Shown one piece after another: positions 23,938 through 35,751 of a stretch of DNA of 64,000 nucleotides (positions are counted from its first letter, which is position 1; every line of letters starts with the position of its first letter). The notes beneath the pieces are model-generated. The model saw nothing but the letters and a program-made list of their open reading frames with translations, did no database searches and had not been told where the DNA came from. Both the position numbers and the translations under genes were made by a program. The stretch comes from Hemerocallis citrina (taxonomy: Eukaryota > Streptophyta > Magnoliopsida > Asparagales > Asphodelaceae), in the NCBI GenBank assembly GCA_017893485.1, contig CM030367.1, forward strand, positions 144,883,767-144,947,766. The letters run 5' to 3'.

Positions 23938-26900
23938 TGTCATGCCCCACTTTCCAAAATATAGAATCACGGGCACGTAACTGAGGCCCAGTGGATGATT
24001 TGCATCATCCATAAGCTGTAATGTTCACTCAAAAATATGAAATATATTCACAACCACACAAGCCATAATGAAATCACATAAACAATAAACTACTGGAAAG
24101 ATTCACGAAATAATCCACAAATAAATCCACAAATGTGGAAGAGAATAAACTTTGGGTCAAAGCTTGGGAATACAATGTATGAAAACGACAATGGTACTAG
24201 AAATAAATAACATGAACGAGGTAATAAAATCGGCTAAAATCTTGACTCCGTTCCTTAGAACATTTGCTCACCAAGTCCTTCAGTCAATTCTTCTTATGTA
24301 TCTGCAAGCTCATGGTCTAGAGTTGGGGGGAAATGTTCGTTAGAGCAAGTTACGGACAACAAGTAGTACAAGCAAAGAACAATAAAACATGATACATCAA
24401 TGAACAATGCACTAGAACCATATCAAAGTTCAATGAACAATAGTTGATATCAAGATCAGTAGTCTATAATCAGTGGTGCAATGATCAATAACAATAATCA
24501 ATAATCAATGTCGATAACAATAACCATGATCAAAATCCAAGTGTCAACCGTAATTCTATCGCTTTTATTAACCTATCTAATGCACGCAATCCTGCGTCCC
24601 ATACCACAGGTTCGGGTGCTTACAATTAAATGAACATTTAGACTATAGTGATGGACTATACAGGTCATGTACTCGGCAACAATAATCCATAATCAATAAT
24701 CGATAATCAATATTCAATAATCCATAATCAATAATCAATAATTCATAATCAATAATCAATAATTGATAACCAATAACCAATAACCCATAATCAAATCAAT
24801 AACCATAATCAATCATCACGGGCCCTTCTCCGAGTACAGTCCCCAATATTGTCCACTACTAAGTCGACCCTTATTACCACGACTTGTCATCTTTTTTTAT
24901 ATTATATTCAGTTATTAACATGCAATGGGAACAATCAATAAGAAAGGGGGTATCAAGATGATATCAAGAGATATCAATGGTTATGCAATGAATGGTATGC
25001 AGTGCAATTCATTAGATGCAAGGTCTAAACATATTATCTTTAAAACAAGGAAGTACAATTATGGACTGCAATACATTTCTGTACAAAAACTGACTTTCCT
25101 GCTCCTACGGGAAAGTAAATCAGTTTTCGTCATAGGTCTAGAAACTGGACTCCCTTCCGGTTTCAATTCATATTCACACGAAATATTTGGATTATAATAA
25201 CTTCAATAACTAATCAATTCTTTATGAGTCTGCTGTTCAGGCAGCAACTCAATATATAATTATTACATTCATAATTCGACCAAAAAACTTATTTAAAATT
25301 CTTGCAAAAATTATAATCTCCTGGAATTTAATTAACCTTCTTGCAAGTATTAGGTCCTGGTTCTTAAGTTAACCTATCGATTTAATTAACTAAACACGAC
25401 AACGCATCTTTTAAACAGGATCATGGAGTTAAGACATTACAGTGGTACAATTTGAATATCTTGCAAGCCATATATCGGATTGCAAAACCATCAGATGGTC
25501 TGGGACAAAGGGCTACAATGTTTATTTAATAAGTTCTAAGTGATTTTATATGCAGTTAGGTCAAAATTCTGGTTCTCTACTGATCTAGTGTTCTGGCAGA
25601 AACCTAGGGTCAAGTTTTTGTATGCATAACAAGACTAGAAATTCATCAAGCAGTCTCATAAAAATTATAAAATAACTCCTAATCATGTCTAGCAGTATCC
25701 TGGTTAATCTCATGTTTTTATTCTACTGTTAACAATTTATTTTAATAAGTAAATCAAGGCGGTATGCCTCTAGACAACAATTTGGAATTTAAACCTAACA
25801 GTACTAAAAACAGGATAACTTGCAGTCTACAAATCAGAATTTAGAACTGTAAGAATTTCTGGAAACTAGATTCAGTGGGCTAAAATTTTCATTTACCAAG
25901 TTCTAGTTAATTCGATCAGAAACTGAGTCAGAAACTTACTACAAGATGCAATAAATAGCAGGCCAGCAACTTAATATCATCATTTGCAACAATTGAGATA
26001 CACAAAGCATATAACCTAATGAAAAAAATTAACAGAAATTTACACTCGATAATTAGGTTGGAATCTTACTGTTAACAAGTCGAGATTATTATCACTATAA
26101 CATTAAATTCATGAATCTAGTTATAACACCATATACAATCGAAATGCATTCAAATCATTATTTCTTCTAAATAATATGTTTCTAGTTTACGTTCATGTGG
26201 TGTATGCATATGATGACGGATAATGTGGCTTAGAATTGAGTCAAGGATATGGCACGAAAAGAAAGCTATTACTTGGTTTCACAGATGAACCGTAATAACA
26301 TCTTTGAAGGATAACAAGCAAATTGAGATACGATAAACAAAATATGAACTACTTGCAGAGATTAAAATAATTCTTGAATGAAAACAATAAGTCGATTCAA
26401 GAGGACTTGCCTTTGTGTTGATTACAACAGAACGACGAAGAAAATAGCGGCGACGACTCACAGCGACTACAAGCGCAACGACAATACACAGCAAGAGCGA
26501 ACACCTACTACGAGAGCGAGCAATAGTGAGGGGGTTCGGCTTCGTTCGGGGCTGCAATGGAGGCAGCGAGCAACGGCAGCAATAGGGTTGACGACAATCA
26601 GTGGCTGCGGGGTTGGTCGCCGGTGGTGAGGGTGGAGCAACAGGGTGTTATGGGCATCGAGCTGCGGATGGTGACTGTCGACGAGTTGTGGTGGGGCAAC
26701 GGTGGAAGTGGCGGAAGCTCGGGGTGACGACATCAATGGTGGTGGCAGTCGGAGGTTGCGCGATGGCTGTGCACGCGAGGGGCGAGGGAGAGGAAGCAGT
26801 GGGGACGGTAGTGACACAGCAAGGTGGCTGTCGAGGATGTCAATGTTGCAGGTTGCAGTGGGGTGGTGCTTGGAGATGGCGGGGTGAAGGGTGGTCGCGA

Positions 26901-27565
26901 GGGCATAGCCAAGGAGGAAGGAGGGTTGCGGGAATGGTGGCTCGAGCATTGTCATTTGGTGGTAGGGGGTGGAGTAGTGGTGTCAGGATGGGGTGCAGGG
27001 CTGTCGGAATGGTGTAGCATGGTGGGGAGGTGGGGAGTGGCTGTGAGGGGAAGTCTGACGATGGCTGTGGGGGAGTGGTTGCGATGGAGGTCCAATGGAG
27101 AAGAGAGCTGTGGGTGGAGTTGATGGATTAGAGGGTGAGGAAGAAGATGATGGGAGATGAAGTTGGATTAAAATGAATTAAGATGGGATTAGTGATTGGC
27201 AGTAAATTAAGGAAAAAATTAAGGGTGTGGGGTTACGGGATGGTTAGGATTTAGTAGGGAGGTAGTTAGAGATAATCATGGATTAGTTTAGGGTTATGTA
27301 AGATTGGGATAGTGGGCTTAGGCTGAGTTGGGCTTGGATTAGGCTTATACAATAACAATTAATCAAATAAGAAGTAAACAATTAATAGGATAAGATTTAA
27401 ATACATAATTATAAGAAAATAGTTACAAACACAATTTGTGATTAGTAAGGACTTTATAGGAGATCCAAAAATAAATTTAAAATAGATTGAATTTAAGAAA
27501 ACGAAAAAGAATTTCTAAAGAATCAAAACACAAAAAAATATGTATTGGTAGAATCGGAGGTTACA
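23938..27565 (-). repeat. 3' LTR of the LARD-like element (3628 bp)
   Basis: On + it begins TGTCATGCCCCACTTTCC and ends CGGAGGTTACA. It contains an AATCAATA-rich low-complexity stretch (about 24480-24810) and a G-rich block (26440-27130) with antisense frames that I treat as non-coding. Both blocks are also present in the other LTR. Confidence 0.85.
24480..24810. repeat. (AATCAATA)n-like low-complexity stretch
   Basis: Many copies of AATCAATA and CCATAATCAATA with drift. The same stretch lies at 28960-29350 in the other LTR. Confidence 0.85.
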
Positions 27566-27579
27566 ATCCTACCCACCTT
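27566..27579 (-). other. Polypurine tract of the LARD-like element
   Basis: On the - strand AAGGTGGGTAGGAT directly precedes the TGTAACCTCC start of the 3' LTR. Just upstream stands TTTTGAGGACGAAATTC, a hallmark of the 3' end of Tekay/Del-type chromoviruses. Confidence 0.65.
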
Positions 27580-28359
27580 ACAACAAGAATTTCGTCCTCA
27601 AAATTCATTCATGCGAAACATATGATATAACGGAAGCAGAGCTTATGAGATAACGAAGCAGGAAATCACAGGGAGAAAAATGAAATGGGGGCAACACCGG
27701 AATAAGAAAGAAGTGGATAAGAATGATGTCAAATATTAAATTGATGCTTGATGACAAATGGAATGTATGAAAAAGGAGTAAACGATGGAAAGAATGAGAA
27801 GTAACATGAGAATCCTGGGACCTGTGGGTTATGGGCCCACCACGTTTACGCTGCGCCACTCTAATCAGGTGAACTCCGCCATTAGCATCCATTAGCACCA
27901 AGTAATTTACCTCATGCTCACTAAATCCTTGAATGCCCAAATGATGTATCTTTAGCACGAAATTTGAACTCCTGACGATTTGGAATTCTGAACACTTCCT
28001 GGGTTCTTGGTACTCTGCCTGCACACCTTAGAGCGAATGACAATACCGCATCTCGTAGTGAAGTTCCAAGCCATTGACATGTCGTTGCAGATTAAGTGAT
28101 GTTGATCGACGAACTGAGCAGAAGTAAAAGAATGGGTAGGAAAATAATGAACTTATACCCGATAACGAATCAACGAATGGGGACGACTACAAGGGACGGA
28201 AGGAAACAAGGAATGAAAGAATTAAATATGAAGGGATCAAAATGACTCGAATACGACTAGTATCTAGATTGCAAGATGGTTATTACATGTTCATGTGATC
28301 ATCATGGTGTGCATATTGTTGAGTTAAAACCTGGCCTTCGAACCAAAGCTAGAGCTTAA
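27580..28359 (-). other. Non-coding interior of the LARD-like element
   Basis: About 0.8 kb between the LTRs without gag, pol or recognisable domain. One antisense frame of 139 codons (27605-28024) crosses the embedded tRNA fragment and is not convincing. This short interior is what remains between primer site and polypurine tract. Confidence 0.6.
27812..27865 (-). ncRNA. Embedded fragment of initiator tRNA-Met
   Basis: On the - strand about 54 bases follow the 5' part of plant initiator tRNA-Met: acceptor strand, D arm (AGAGTGGCGCAGCG), anticodon arm (GGGCCCATAACCC, anticodon CAT) and variable region (AGGTCCCAGGAT). The match stops there, so the T arm and the 3' acceptor strand are missing and it cannot be a working tRNA. 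It lies about 500 bp from a primer site complementary to the same tRNA and has the same sense as the element. Capture during reverse transcription is a reasonable guess. Confidence 0.8.
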
Positions 28360-28375
28360 CCTGACTCTGATACCA
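28360..28375 (-). other. Primer binding site (initiator tRNA-Met)
   Basis: On the - strand TGGTATCAGAGTCAGG, complementary to the 3' end of initiator tRNA-Met with one mismatch. It lies 10 bp inside the 5' LTR, so transcription of the element runs leftwards. Confidence 0.85.
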
Positions 28376-28959
28376 CTAAAAATCCTGTCACGCCCCGCTT
28401 TCCAAAATACGGAATCACGGGCACGTAACTAAAGCCCAGCAAATGATGTATGTATACCAACTCATATCATCCACAACCTGTAATATTCAACTCAATAATA
28501 TGAAATATTGTCACAACCACGCATGCTATAATAAGATCATATAAATATAAATAATCCATGAAATGTCTCATAAATAACCAATATCTGGAAGGAATAAACT
28601 TCGGGTCATCAAAACCTGGAATGCAAAGTACGATAATAACAACAATGCTGGAAATGAAATAACATGAACGAAATAATTATTGTAGACTAATAATTTAGCT
28701 CCCTTCTCTAAAAGATTTTCTGACCAAGTCCTTCAGTCAATTATTCTTGTATACCTGCAAGCTCGTGGTCTAGAGGGGGTTTTTTTTTTATAATATATTT
28801 GGGGGGGGGGATATCCGTTAGAGAATGTTATGGACAGTAAGTAGTAACAAGAAAAGAACAATAAAACATGATAAATCGAGGAACAATGAACTAGAACAAT
28901 ATCAGAGGTCAATAAACGATAGTTGATATTAAGATCAATAGTCTATAATCAATGGTGCA

Positions 28960-29350
28960 ATGTTCAATAACAACAGTCAATAATCAATGTCGATGACGAG
29001 AACCATTATTAAAATGCAAGTGTCGATGCTCAGTGCATAAATCTCAATATTTTATTATCTTATTTAATGCATGTAATCATGTGTCCTATACCATAGGATC
29101 AGATGCATACAATCAAGCAAATGGTTAGACTGTAGTGGTGAACTCCACAGGTCATGTACTCAGTAACAATAATCAATATTTAATAACCAATGACCAATAA
29201 TCAATGATCAACAATCAATAATCAGTAATCAATAATCAATAATTAATAATCAATAATCAATGACCAATTATCAATAATCAGTAATCAGTAATCAATGACC
29301 AATAACAAGAATCAATAATCAATAATCAATGAACAATAACAATTATCAAT
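28960..29350. repeat. (AATCAATA)n-like low-complexity stretch, second copy
   Basis: Counterpart of 24480-24810, with a different number of units. Confidence 0.85.
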
Positions 29351-30687
29351 AGGGAATCACGGGCCCCTCCTTTGAGTACAGTCTCCTATGTTGTCCACCA
29401 CTAAGTTGACCCTCATTACCTCAGCATGATATCATTTTATTATACTCAATTATGAATATGCAGTGGGTACAATCGATAAGAACGGTGGTATCGTGGCAAT
29501 GTCAAGAAGGTGTCAAGACTATGCAATGCATGGTATATATAATTACATTCATTAAATGCAAAATTAAACATATCTATATTTAATAACACGAAAATACACA
29601 TTCTGGATAGCAAACGTTGTTGTACAAATACTGAATTTTTCACTGCTACGGGAAAAAGAAACAAGTTCCGTCAGGGGCTCTCAAAACTAGACTCCCTGCC
29701 GATTCCAAATGCATATTCACACGACATGTTTTGATTATAATAACTACAATAACTAATCAATTTTTTATGAGTCTGCTGTTCTGGTAGCAATTCAATATAA
29801 AATTATTACATACATAATTCGACTAAAAACTTATTTAAAATTCTTTAAAAAATTATAATCTAGCTCCTGAAATTGTTCATTAACATTCTTGCAAGTCTTA
29901 GGTCCTGATTCTTAAGTTATCCTACCGATTTAATTAATTGAACATGACAACGTATCTTTTAAACAGAATTATGGACTTAAGACATTACAGTGGTAGAATT
30001 TGAATATCTTGCAATCCGTAAGTCGGATTGTAAAACCGTCAGATTTTTGGAATTTCAGACACAAAGGGCTACAACTTTTATTCAATAAGTTCTAAGTGAT
30101 TTTATCTGCAGCTAGATTAAAATTCTAGTTCTTTACTGATCTAATGTTCTAGCAGAAACCTAGGGTCAAGTTTTTGTATGCATAACAAGACTAGGAATTC
30201 ATCAAGTAATCTCATAAAAATTATAAAACAACTCCTAATCATGTCTAGCAACATCTTGGTAAATCTTATTTTTTGATTATACTGTTAATATTTTATTTTA
30301 TAAAGTAAATCATGTCGGTATGCCTCTAGACAGCAAACTAGAATTTAAAAACCTAAAAGTATTGAAAATAGTATAACTTGCAGTCTACAAATCAAAATTT
30401 AGATTCGTGAGAAGTTCTGGAAACTAGATTCAGTGAGCTAAAATTTTCATTTACAAAGTTCTAGTTAATTTTATCAGAAACTGGGTTATAAACTCACTAC
30501 AAGATGGAATAAACAACATGCCAGCAACTTAATATCATCATTTGCAACAATCGAGATACACAAAGCATATAAACTTATGACAAAATTAATAGAAATTTAT
30601 ACTCGATAATTAGGGTGAAATCCTACTGTTAACAAGACAAGATTATTATTACTATAACGTTAAATTTGTGAATCTAGTTATAATATA

Positions 30688-31307
30688 TGTTACCACTGAT
30701 TCTGGTGTGGGGGTAAACAGATAGAATTTGTGGGTTCGTGGAAAAACCTGAATAGCAGATCCGAACCTGTTCGTCTGAGTTGGGCTGCTGACTCCCGCCG
30801 TACACCTGCAAGGAAAGTGCGAAACACCGGGGTTGATCCCGGCGACGCACCCTACGACGCTCTTGTCAGTAACCAGAAGAGATTAAGAAAGAGCTTAAGC
30901 AGGTAAAAGAGTCATTAACCTGTAATAGTGGTAGGTGGGGGATATTTATAGTCACCGTTGGGATCAGATTAGGAATGTGATTCCTGTGATCTGATAAGGC
31001 GTAAAATCTTCATAATCAGATTAGGAATGTAATCCCTTAATTCCCAGTGAGAGGATAACTGCAAACCAGGCCCGTTGATTTAGTCAAATCAGTGACCCTG
31101 ATCTCCTCTTGCTGGTCTGGGTTTGCATCGGGTCGGGACCCGTACCGAGTTGAGATGGATCCGTTCGCGGGTTGTTGGATCTGTGAGGAGGAGGCCCAGT
31201 ACCCGCTTCGGACCCGTTAGTAGGTGAAATTACCGTTTTACCCCTGAGCTTTAAGATTCGTCTCCGATGTGAACGGTCCCGATTTAATCCTATTTTTAGC
31301 CATATCA
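30688..31307 (-). repeat. 3' LTR of the gag-only Tat element
   Basis: On + TGTTACCACTGATTCTGGTG to TAGCCATATCA. 620 bp, the same length as its partner. Confidence 0.9.
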
Positions 31308-31323
31308 CGAGCCCCCCACTCCT
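31308..31323 (-). other. Polypurine tract of the gag-only Tat element
   Basis: On the - strand AGGAGTGGGGGGCTCG immediately before the 3' LTR. The same sequence is present in the element at 40-54 kb. Confidence 0.8.
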
Positions 31324-33940
31324 AGAGACTGAGTTTTTCAGTCTTTAAGGAGTAGTTTTACTGTTCTAATGGCGTACGGGATTTTATCGGCGTTCTTAAG
31401 GGAGTTTTGGATCTAGCTTGCGGTGTAACGGTATTATTCTGGGCTTGTAAAATGCCCAAAAATATTCTCAAAATTTTCTGGATTTTTGGTGATTTTTCCA
31501 GATTTTTCTGAATTTTTTCTCATTTTTTTGAATTTTTTATTCATTTTCCGAATTAAATAATTAATTATCGAAAATATTAATTAATTATTCTAATTTAATA
31601 ATTATTTTTCCAGAATTTTAAAATATTTTTTCTGAATTAATAATTAATTTTTAGAATTTTTAATTAATTTTTTCAAATTTTTAAATATTTTTTCGGATTT
31701 TTTAAATAAAAAAACAATTAATTAAATTAATTAATTAAATTAAATAATACCTGACACGTGGTGCATTCTGTGCCGTCGGATCCTGGCATGAATCTCGAGG
31801 GGGCGCGTTTTTCGAAAAATCGTTATTTTGTCGTTTTGTGCAGACGTGGCGCGATCTGAGCCGTTCATCAATTTTTGCGCGATTTTCGCGAAGATCCAAC
31901 GGTTGGAGTTGCTCGGTGGCTTTTTCTCGGTTTGCTGGATCGGAAAGGGACTTGTTCGGCTGCCGACCGAGAGGTGACTTCGTCCTCGGGAGTGAGGCCA
32001 CCTCGAGCTGCCACGTGGCACTTATGTATTTTTTTTTCTTTTCTTTTGCTGCTTCTATACGTTCTTCTTCTTCTTTTCTTCTTGAGCTCTGTTCTTTTCT
32101 TCTTCGTTCTCTTCGACCCAACCTCGCCTCTCCTCCTCTCCTTCGACCTCGTGCTCGAAGACGGAGGGGAGCTCGGCCAGCTGTTGGTGAGGCGTGCTCG
32201 ACGAGAGGTGGAGCTTGGCACGGCGAGAAGGAGAGCTCAGAGAAGAGTTGGGTTTTCTTCTTGAACTTCGACGAAGTGGAGGTTGGCGAGTTCGGAGCTG
32301 AGCTCGCCGAAGGAGAAGCTCGACGCTGTTGAGGGCTGAGCTCGTCCATGGAGCTCGGCGAGGAGTTGGAGCTTTGCTCGCCGAAGGAGGAGTTCCTCAC
32401 TGCCATGGCGAGGGAGCTCGTCGAATGAGGAGTTCGTCGACGAGAGTTCACTCGAGGGAGCTCGGAGCGCGGCACTGTGGTCGGCGACGAGTCCTGATCG
32501 AGCTCGGTAAGAGGAGCTCGTGAAGAAGTGGAGTACCGAAGGGCTCGGCCATGGAGGGCTCGCCCGTTATCATGCGGCAGCTCGAGGCGCGGCGGAGGAT
32601 TGGGTTCGACGAGGAGCTCAAAGACAGGCCATGGCGGAGCTCGCACGTGAAGAAGAGGAGTTTGGGTTTTCTCTTCGTTTTGTTTGGTTTCTGCTTTGGC
32701 GCCAGCAGGTTGGAGAAGAAGGTGACGTGGGGGAGTTCGGGTTTGGATCCTAACGGGTCCGAACCCACACTGCCTTTTTTTTTGGCTTCTTGTTCGGCAA
32801 ATCCGAGCACGGATTTTGAGGCAAATTTTTTGGCCATTTTGCAGCTCAGTATGGCAGTAGCTCGGATTGGAGATCCGAACTATGTGGCTTGATCTGGGCC
32901 GTTGAATGGTGGCACGAATCTCGAGACGGGCTCAATTTCCAAGAAAACGCTATCTTGTCGTTTAGCGACGCTGGCAAGATCTGGGCCGTCTGATCGAGAT
33001 CTTGCACGAATGTTGAGGAGAAAGTGAGTCTTCTCTGTTTGCAGGATCGAAAAGGCACTTGCTCGGTTAGCCGACCGGGCTCTTTGATGTTGGGGCTCGG
33101 ATGGAAAGAGCTCGGATTCTTGCTCGGCTGGGAAGAGCTTGGATGGGAAGAGCTCGGATGGGAAGAGTTCGGTTCGGATTTCTCCCTCGTGCGAGTGGCT
33201 CGGCTCGGATTTCCGAGCTATTCGGCGCAGCTGCATTGAGATCCACTTTTCTGGTGCTACGGAGGTCCGATCGGGACGTACGACCCCTCGTTTCGAAGCT
33301 AGTTCGAAGATCTACAACTTCTCTTTAGGAGTGGGATGAAGATTCACCCTCCTTCATGGTCAAAATAGCCCCTCAAGATGCTTGTCTTCATGAAGTTGAT
33401 AAGTACTTTGGTCTTGGGGATTTTGGAAGAGGAGCTCCACTCCTAGGGGCAGAGAAGATGTGCTAGGAAGACCGTTGTGCTTGGAAGACCCTTGAGCTAG
33501 GAAGACCCTTGTAAGGTGTGCTAGGAAGGCCCTTGTGCTTGGAAGACCCTTGGGCTAGGAAGACCCTTGGGGCGAAGAAGAGGCGCGAGTGGGTCGGATC
33601 GCTAGTCGCTCGGCTAGGAATACTGAGCGACGTGGAGCGATCTGAGCCGCTGGATCTCAGCGCGGATCTCGAGGCGGGCACAGTTTTCAAGAAAACACTA
33701 TCTTATCGTTTAGCGACGCTAGCAAGATCTGGGCCGTTGGATGATGACACGAATCTCGAGACGGCTCAGTTCCCAAGAAAACGCTATCTTGTCGTTTAGC
33801 GACGCTAGCAAGATCTGGGCCGTCTGATCGAGATCTTGCACGAATGTTGAGGAGAAAGTGAGTTTTCTCCGTTTGCAGGATCGGAAAGGCACTTGCTCGG
33901 CAGCCGACCGGGCTCTTTGATGTTGGGGTCGGATCGGCAC
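31324..33940 (-). other. Non-coding 3' region with three copies of a 0.2-kb direct repeat
   Basis: A unit of about 200-230 bp (ending GGATCGGAAAGG.ACTTG.TCGG and containing ATCTTGTCGTTTAGCGACG) occurs at about 31750-31970, 32885-33090 and 33715-33935; the last two are nearly the same. AT-rich sequence lies at 31440-31740. A CT-rich and a GAGCTCG-rich stretch (32030-32560) generates long frames on both strands (up to 303 codons on -), with no recognisable domain. I do not call a gene here. Confidence 0.6.
33463..33575 (+). repeat. 17-bp minisatellite
   Basis: About six tandem copies of GCT(A/T)GGAAGACCCTTG with small changes. Confidence 0.8.
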
Positions 33941-33954
33941 TTGCTCGGCATTCG

Positions 33955-35460
33955 AGCGGATGGAAGAGCTCGGCTCTGGAAGAGAGCCATTTGGGAGACG
34001 AGTTTGAGGAGCAACTCTAGGAGAGAGTTGTGAGCTCCGAACTTGTTGAGAGGAGGTCCGAGCGGAGCGAAGAGCTCGGCTCTGGAAGAGAGCCAATTGG
34101 GAGATGAGTTTGAGGAGCAACTCTTGGAGAGAGTTTTGAGCTCCGAACTCGTTGAGAAGAGGTCCGCTTCGGCGGCGAGCGGAGGGAAGAGCTCGGCTCT
34201 GGAAGAGAGCCATTTGTGAGATGAGTTTGAGGAGCAACTCTTGGAGAGAGTTTTGAGCTCCGAACTCATTGAGAAGAGGTCCGCTTCGGGGATGAGCGGA
34301 GCGAAGAGCTCAGCTCTGGAAGAGAGCTATTTGTGAGACGAGTGTGAGGAGGGACTCTATGAGAGAGTTGTGCTCCAAACTCGTGGAGAAGAGGTCCGCT
34401 TCGGAGGCGAGCGGAGGGAAGAGCTCGGCTCTGGAAGAGAGCTATTTGTGAGACGAGTGTGAGGAGGGACTCTATGAGAGAGTTGTGCTCCAAACTCGTC
34501 GAGAAGAGGTCCGCTTCGGCGGCGAGCGGAGTGAAGAGCTCGGCTCTGGAAGAGAGCCATTTGTGAGGCAAGTGTGAGGAGCAACTCTAGGGGAGAGCTG
34601 TAGCTCCTATGTGAGAGAGTCAACGGTTGTGGGAGCAATTCCGAATGGCGAACCACTTCTAACCCGCTGAAGATCAGGTCATTTGAAGAAGAATCGAGCC
34701 AAGTGTTGGACTCCGAACCATTGGTAGAGGTAGTCAACGGTTGTGGGAGCAATTCCGAATGGCGAACCACTTCTAACCCGCTGAAGAGCAGGTTATTTGA
34801 AGCAGAATCGAGCCAAGTGTTGGACTCCGAACCATCGGTAGAGGTAGTCAACGGTTGTGGGAGCAATTCCGAATGGCGAACCACTTCTAACCCGCTGAAG
34901 AGCAGGTTATTTGAAGCAGAATCGAGCCAAGTGTTGGACTCCGAACTCGTTGTGAAAAGGTCCGCTTCGGCGGCGAGCGGAGGGAAGAGCTCGGCTCTGG
35001 AAGAGAGCCATTTGTGAGATGAGTTTGAGGAGCAACTCTTGGAGAGAGTTTTGAGCTCTGAACTCGTTGAGAAGAGGTCCGCTTCGGCAGCGAGCGGAGG
35101 GAAGAGCTCGGCTCTGGAAGAGAGCCATTTGTGAGATGAGTTTGAGGAGCAACTCTTGGAGAGAGTTTTGAGCTCCGAACTCGTTGAGAAGAGGTCCGCT
35201 TCGGCGGCGAGCGGAGGGAAGAGCTCGGCTCTGGAAGAGAGCCATTTGTGAGATGAGTTTGAGGAGCAACTCTTGGAGAGAGTTTTGAGCTCCGAACTCG
35301 TTGAGAAGAGGTCCGCTTCGGCGGCGAGCGGAGGGAAGAGCTCGGCTCTGGAAGAGAGCCATTTGTGAGATGAGTTTGAGGAACAACTCTTGGAAAGAGC
35401 TATAGCTCCGAACTCGTTAATAAGTGGTCCGCTTCGGCGGTGAGCGGAGTGAAGAGCTCG
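33955..35460 (-). repeat. Tandem array between gag and the 3' region of the gag-only element
   Basis: Two unit types alternate in blocks: a unit of about 117 bp (GAGCTCGGCTCTGGAAGAGAG... CTCCGAACTCGTTGAGAAG, at least four near-identical copies in 34.95-35.4 kb plus diverged ones in 33.95-34.6 kb) and a unit of 114 bp (three copies at 34621-34960, with GAATGGCGAACCAC and CCAAGTGTTGGACTCCGAAC). Because 117 is a multiple of three, long frames (383 codons on -) run through the array; these are repeat artefacts. The 114-bp unit shares sequence with the array at 46.2-47.4 kb. Confidence 0.85.
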
Positions 35461-35751
35461 GTAAGTCGCGGGAGCAGCCATGTAGAAGAAGCTGGACTCC
35501 GAACTCACCTTTCAGCGAGTCATAGCAAGAGCAACAATTTCCAATGAAAAAACGTAAAGTTTTATTGAAATAAACTAAGTGGCTGCTTCAATATGGCGAG
35601 CCCTTATTACATGCTATTGGTCGAATTACAAGCATCGGCCTTATTAAAAATCAAGATCCTACTTCTATGATAAGGTGAAGACCTCTTGGGAAAAGCCGGG
35701 AGGTTCTGAGTCTTAAAGCTCGGCGGGCCCTTCGGTTCGTTTTTTGGCTCC

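Noticed and set aside
27812..27865. A functional tRNA-Met gene
   Set aside because: T arm and 3' acceptor strand are missing, and it lies within a retroelement.
31735..32646. 303-codon - strand frame in the gag-only element
   Set aside because: It lies in GAGCTCG-rich simple sequence that is open in several frames on both strands; no domain or conservation visible.
34357..35508. 383-codon - strand open frame
   Set aside because: It is the translation of 117-bp tandem repeats (117 is a multiple of three), so it stays open by periodicity; no domain.
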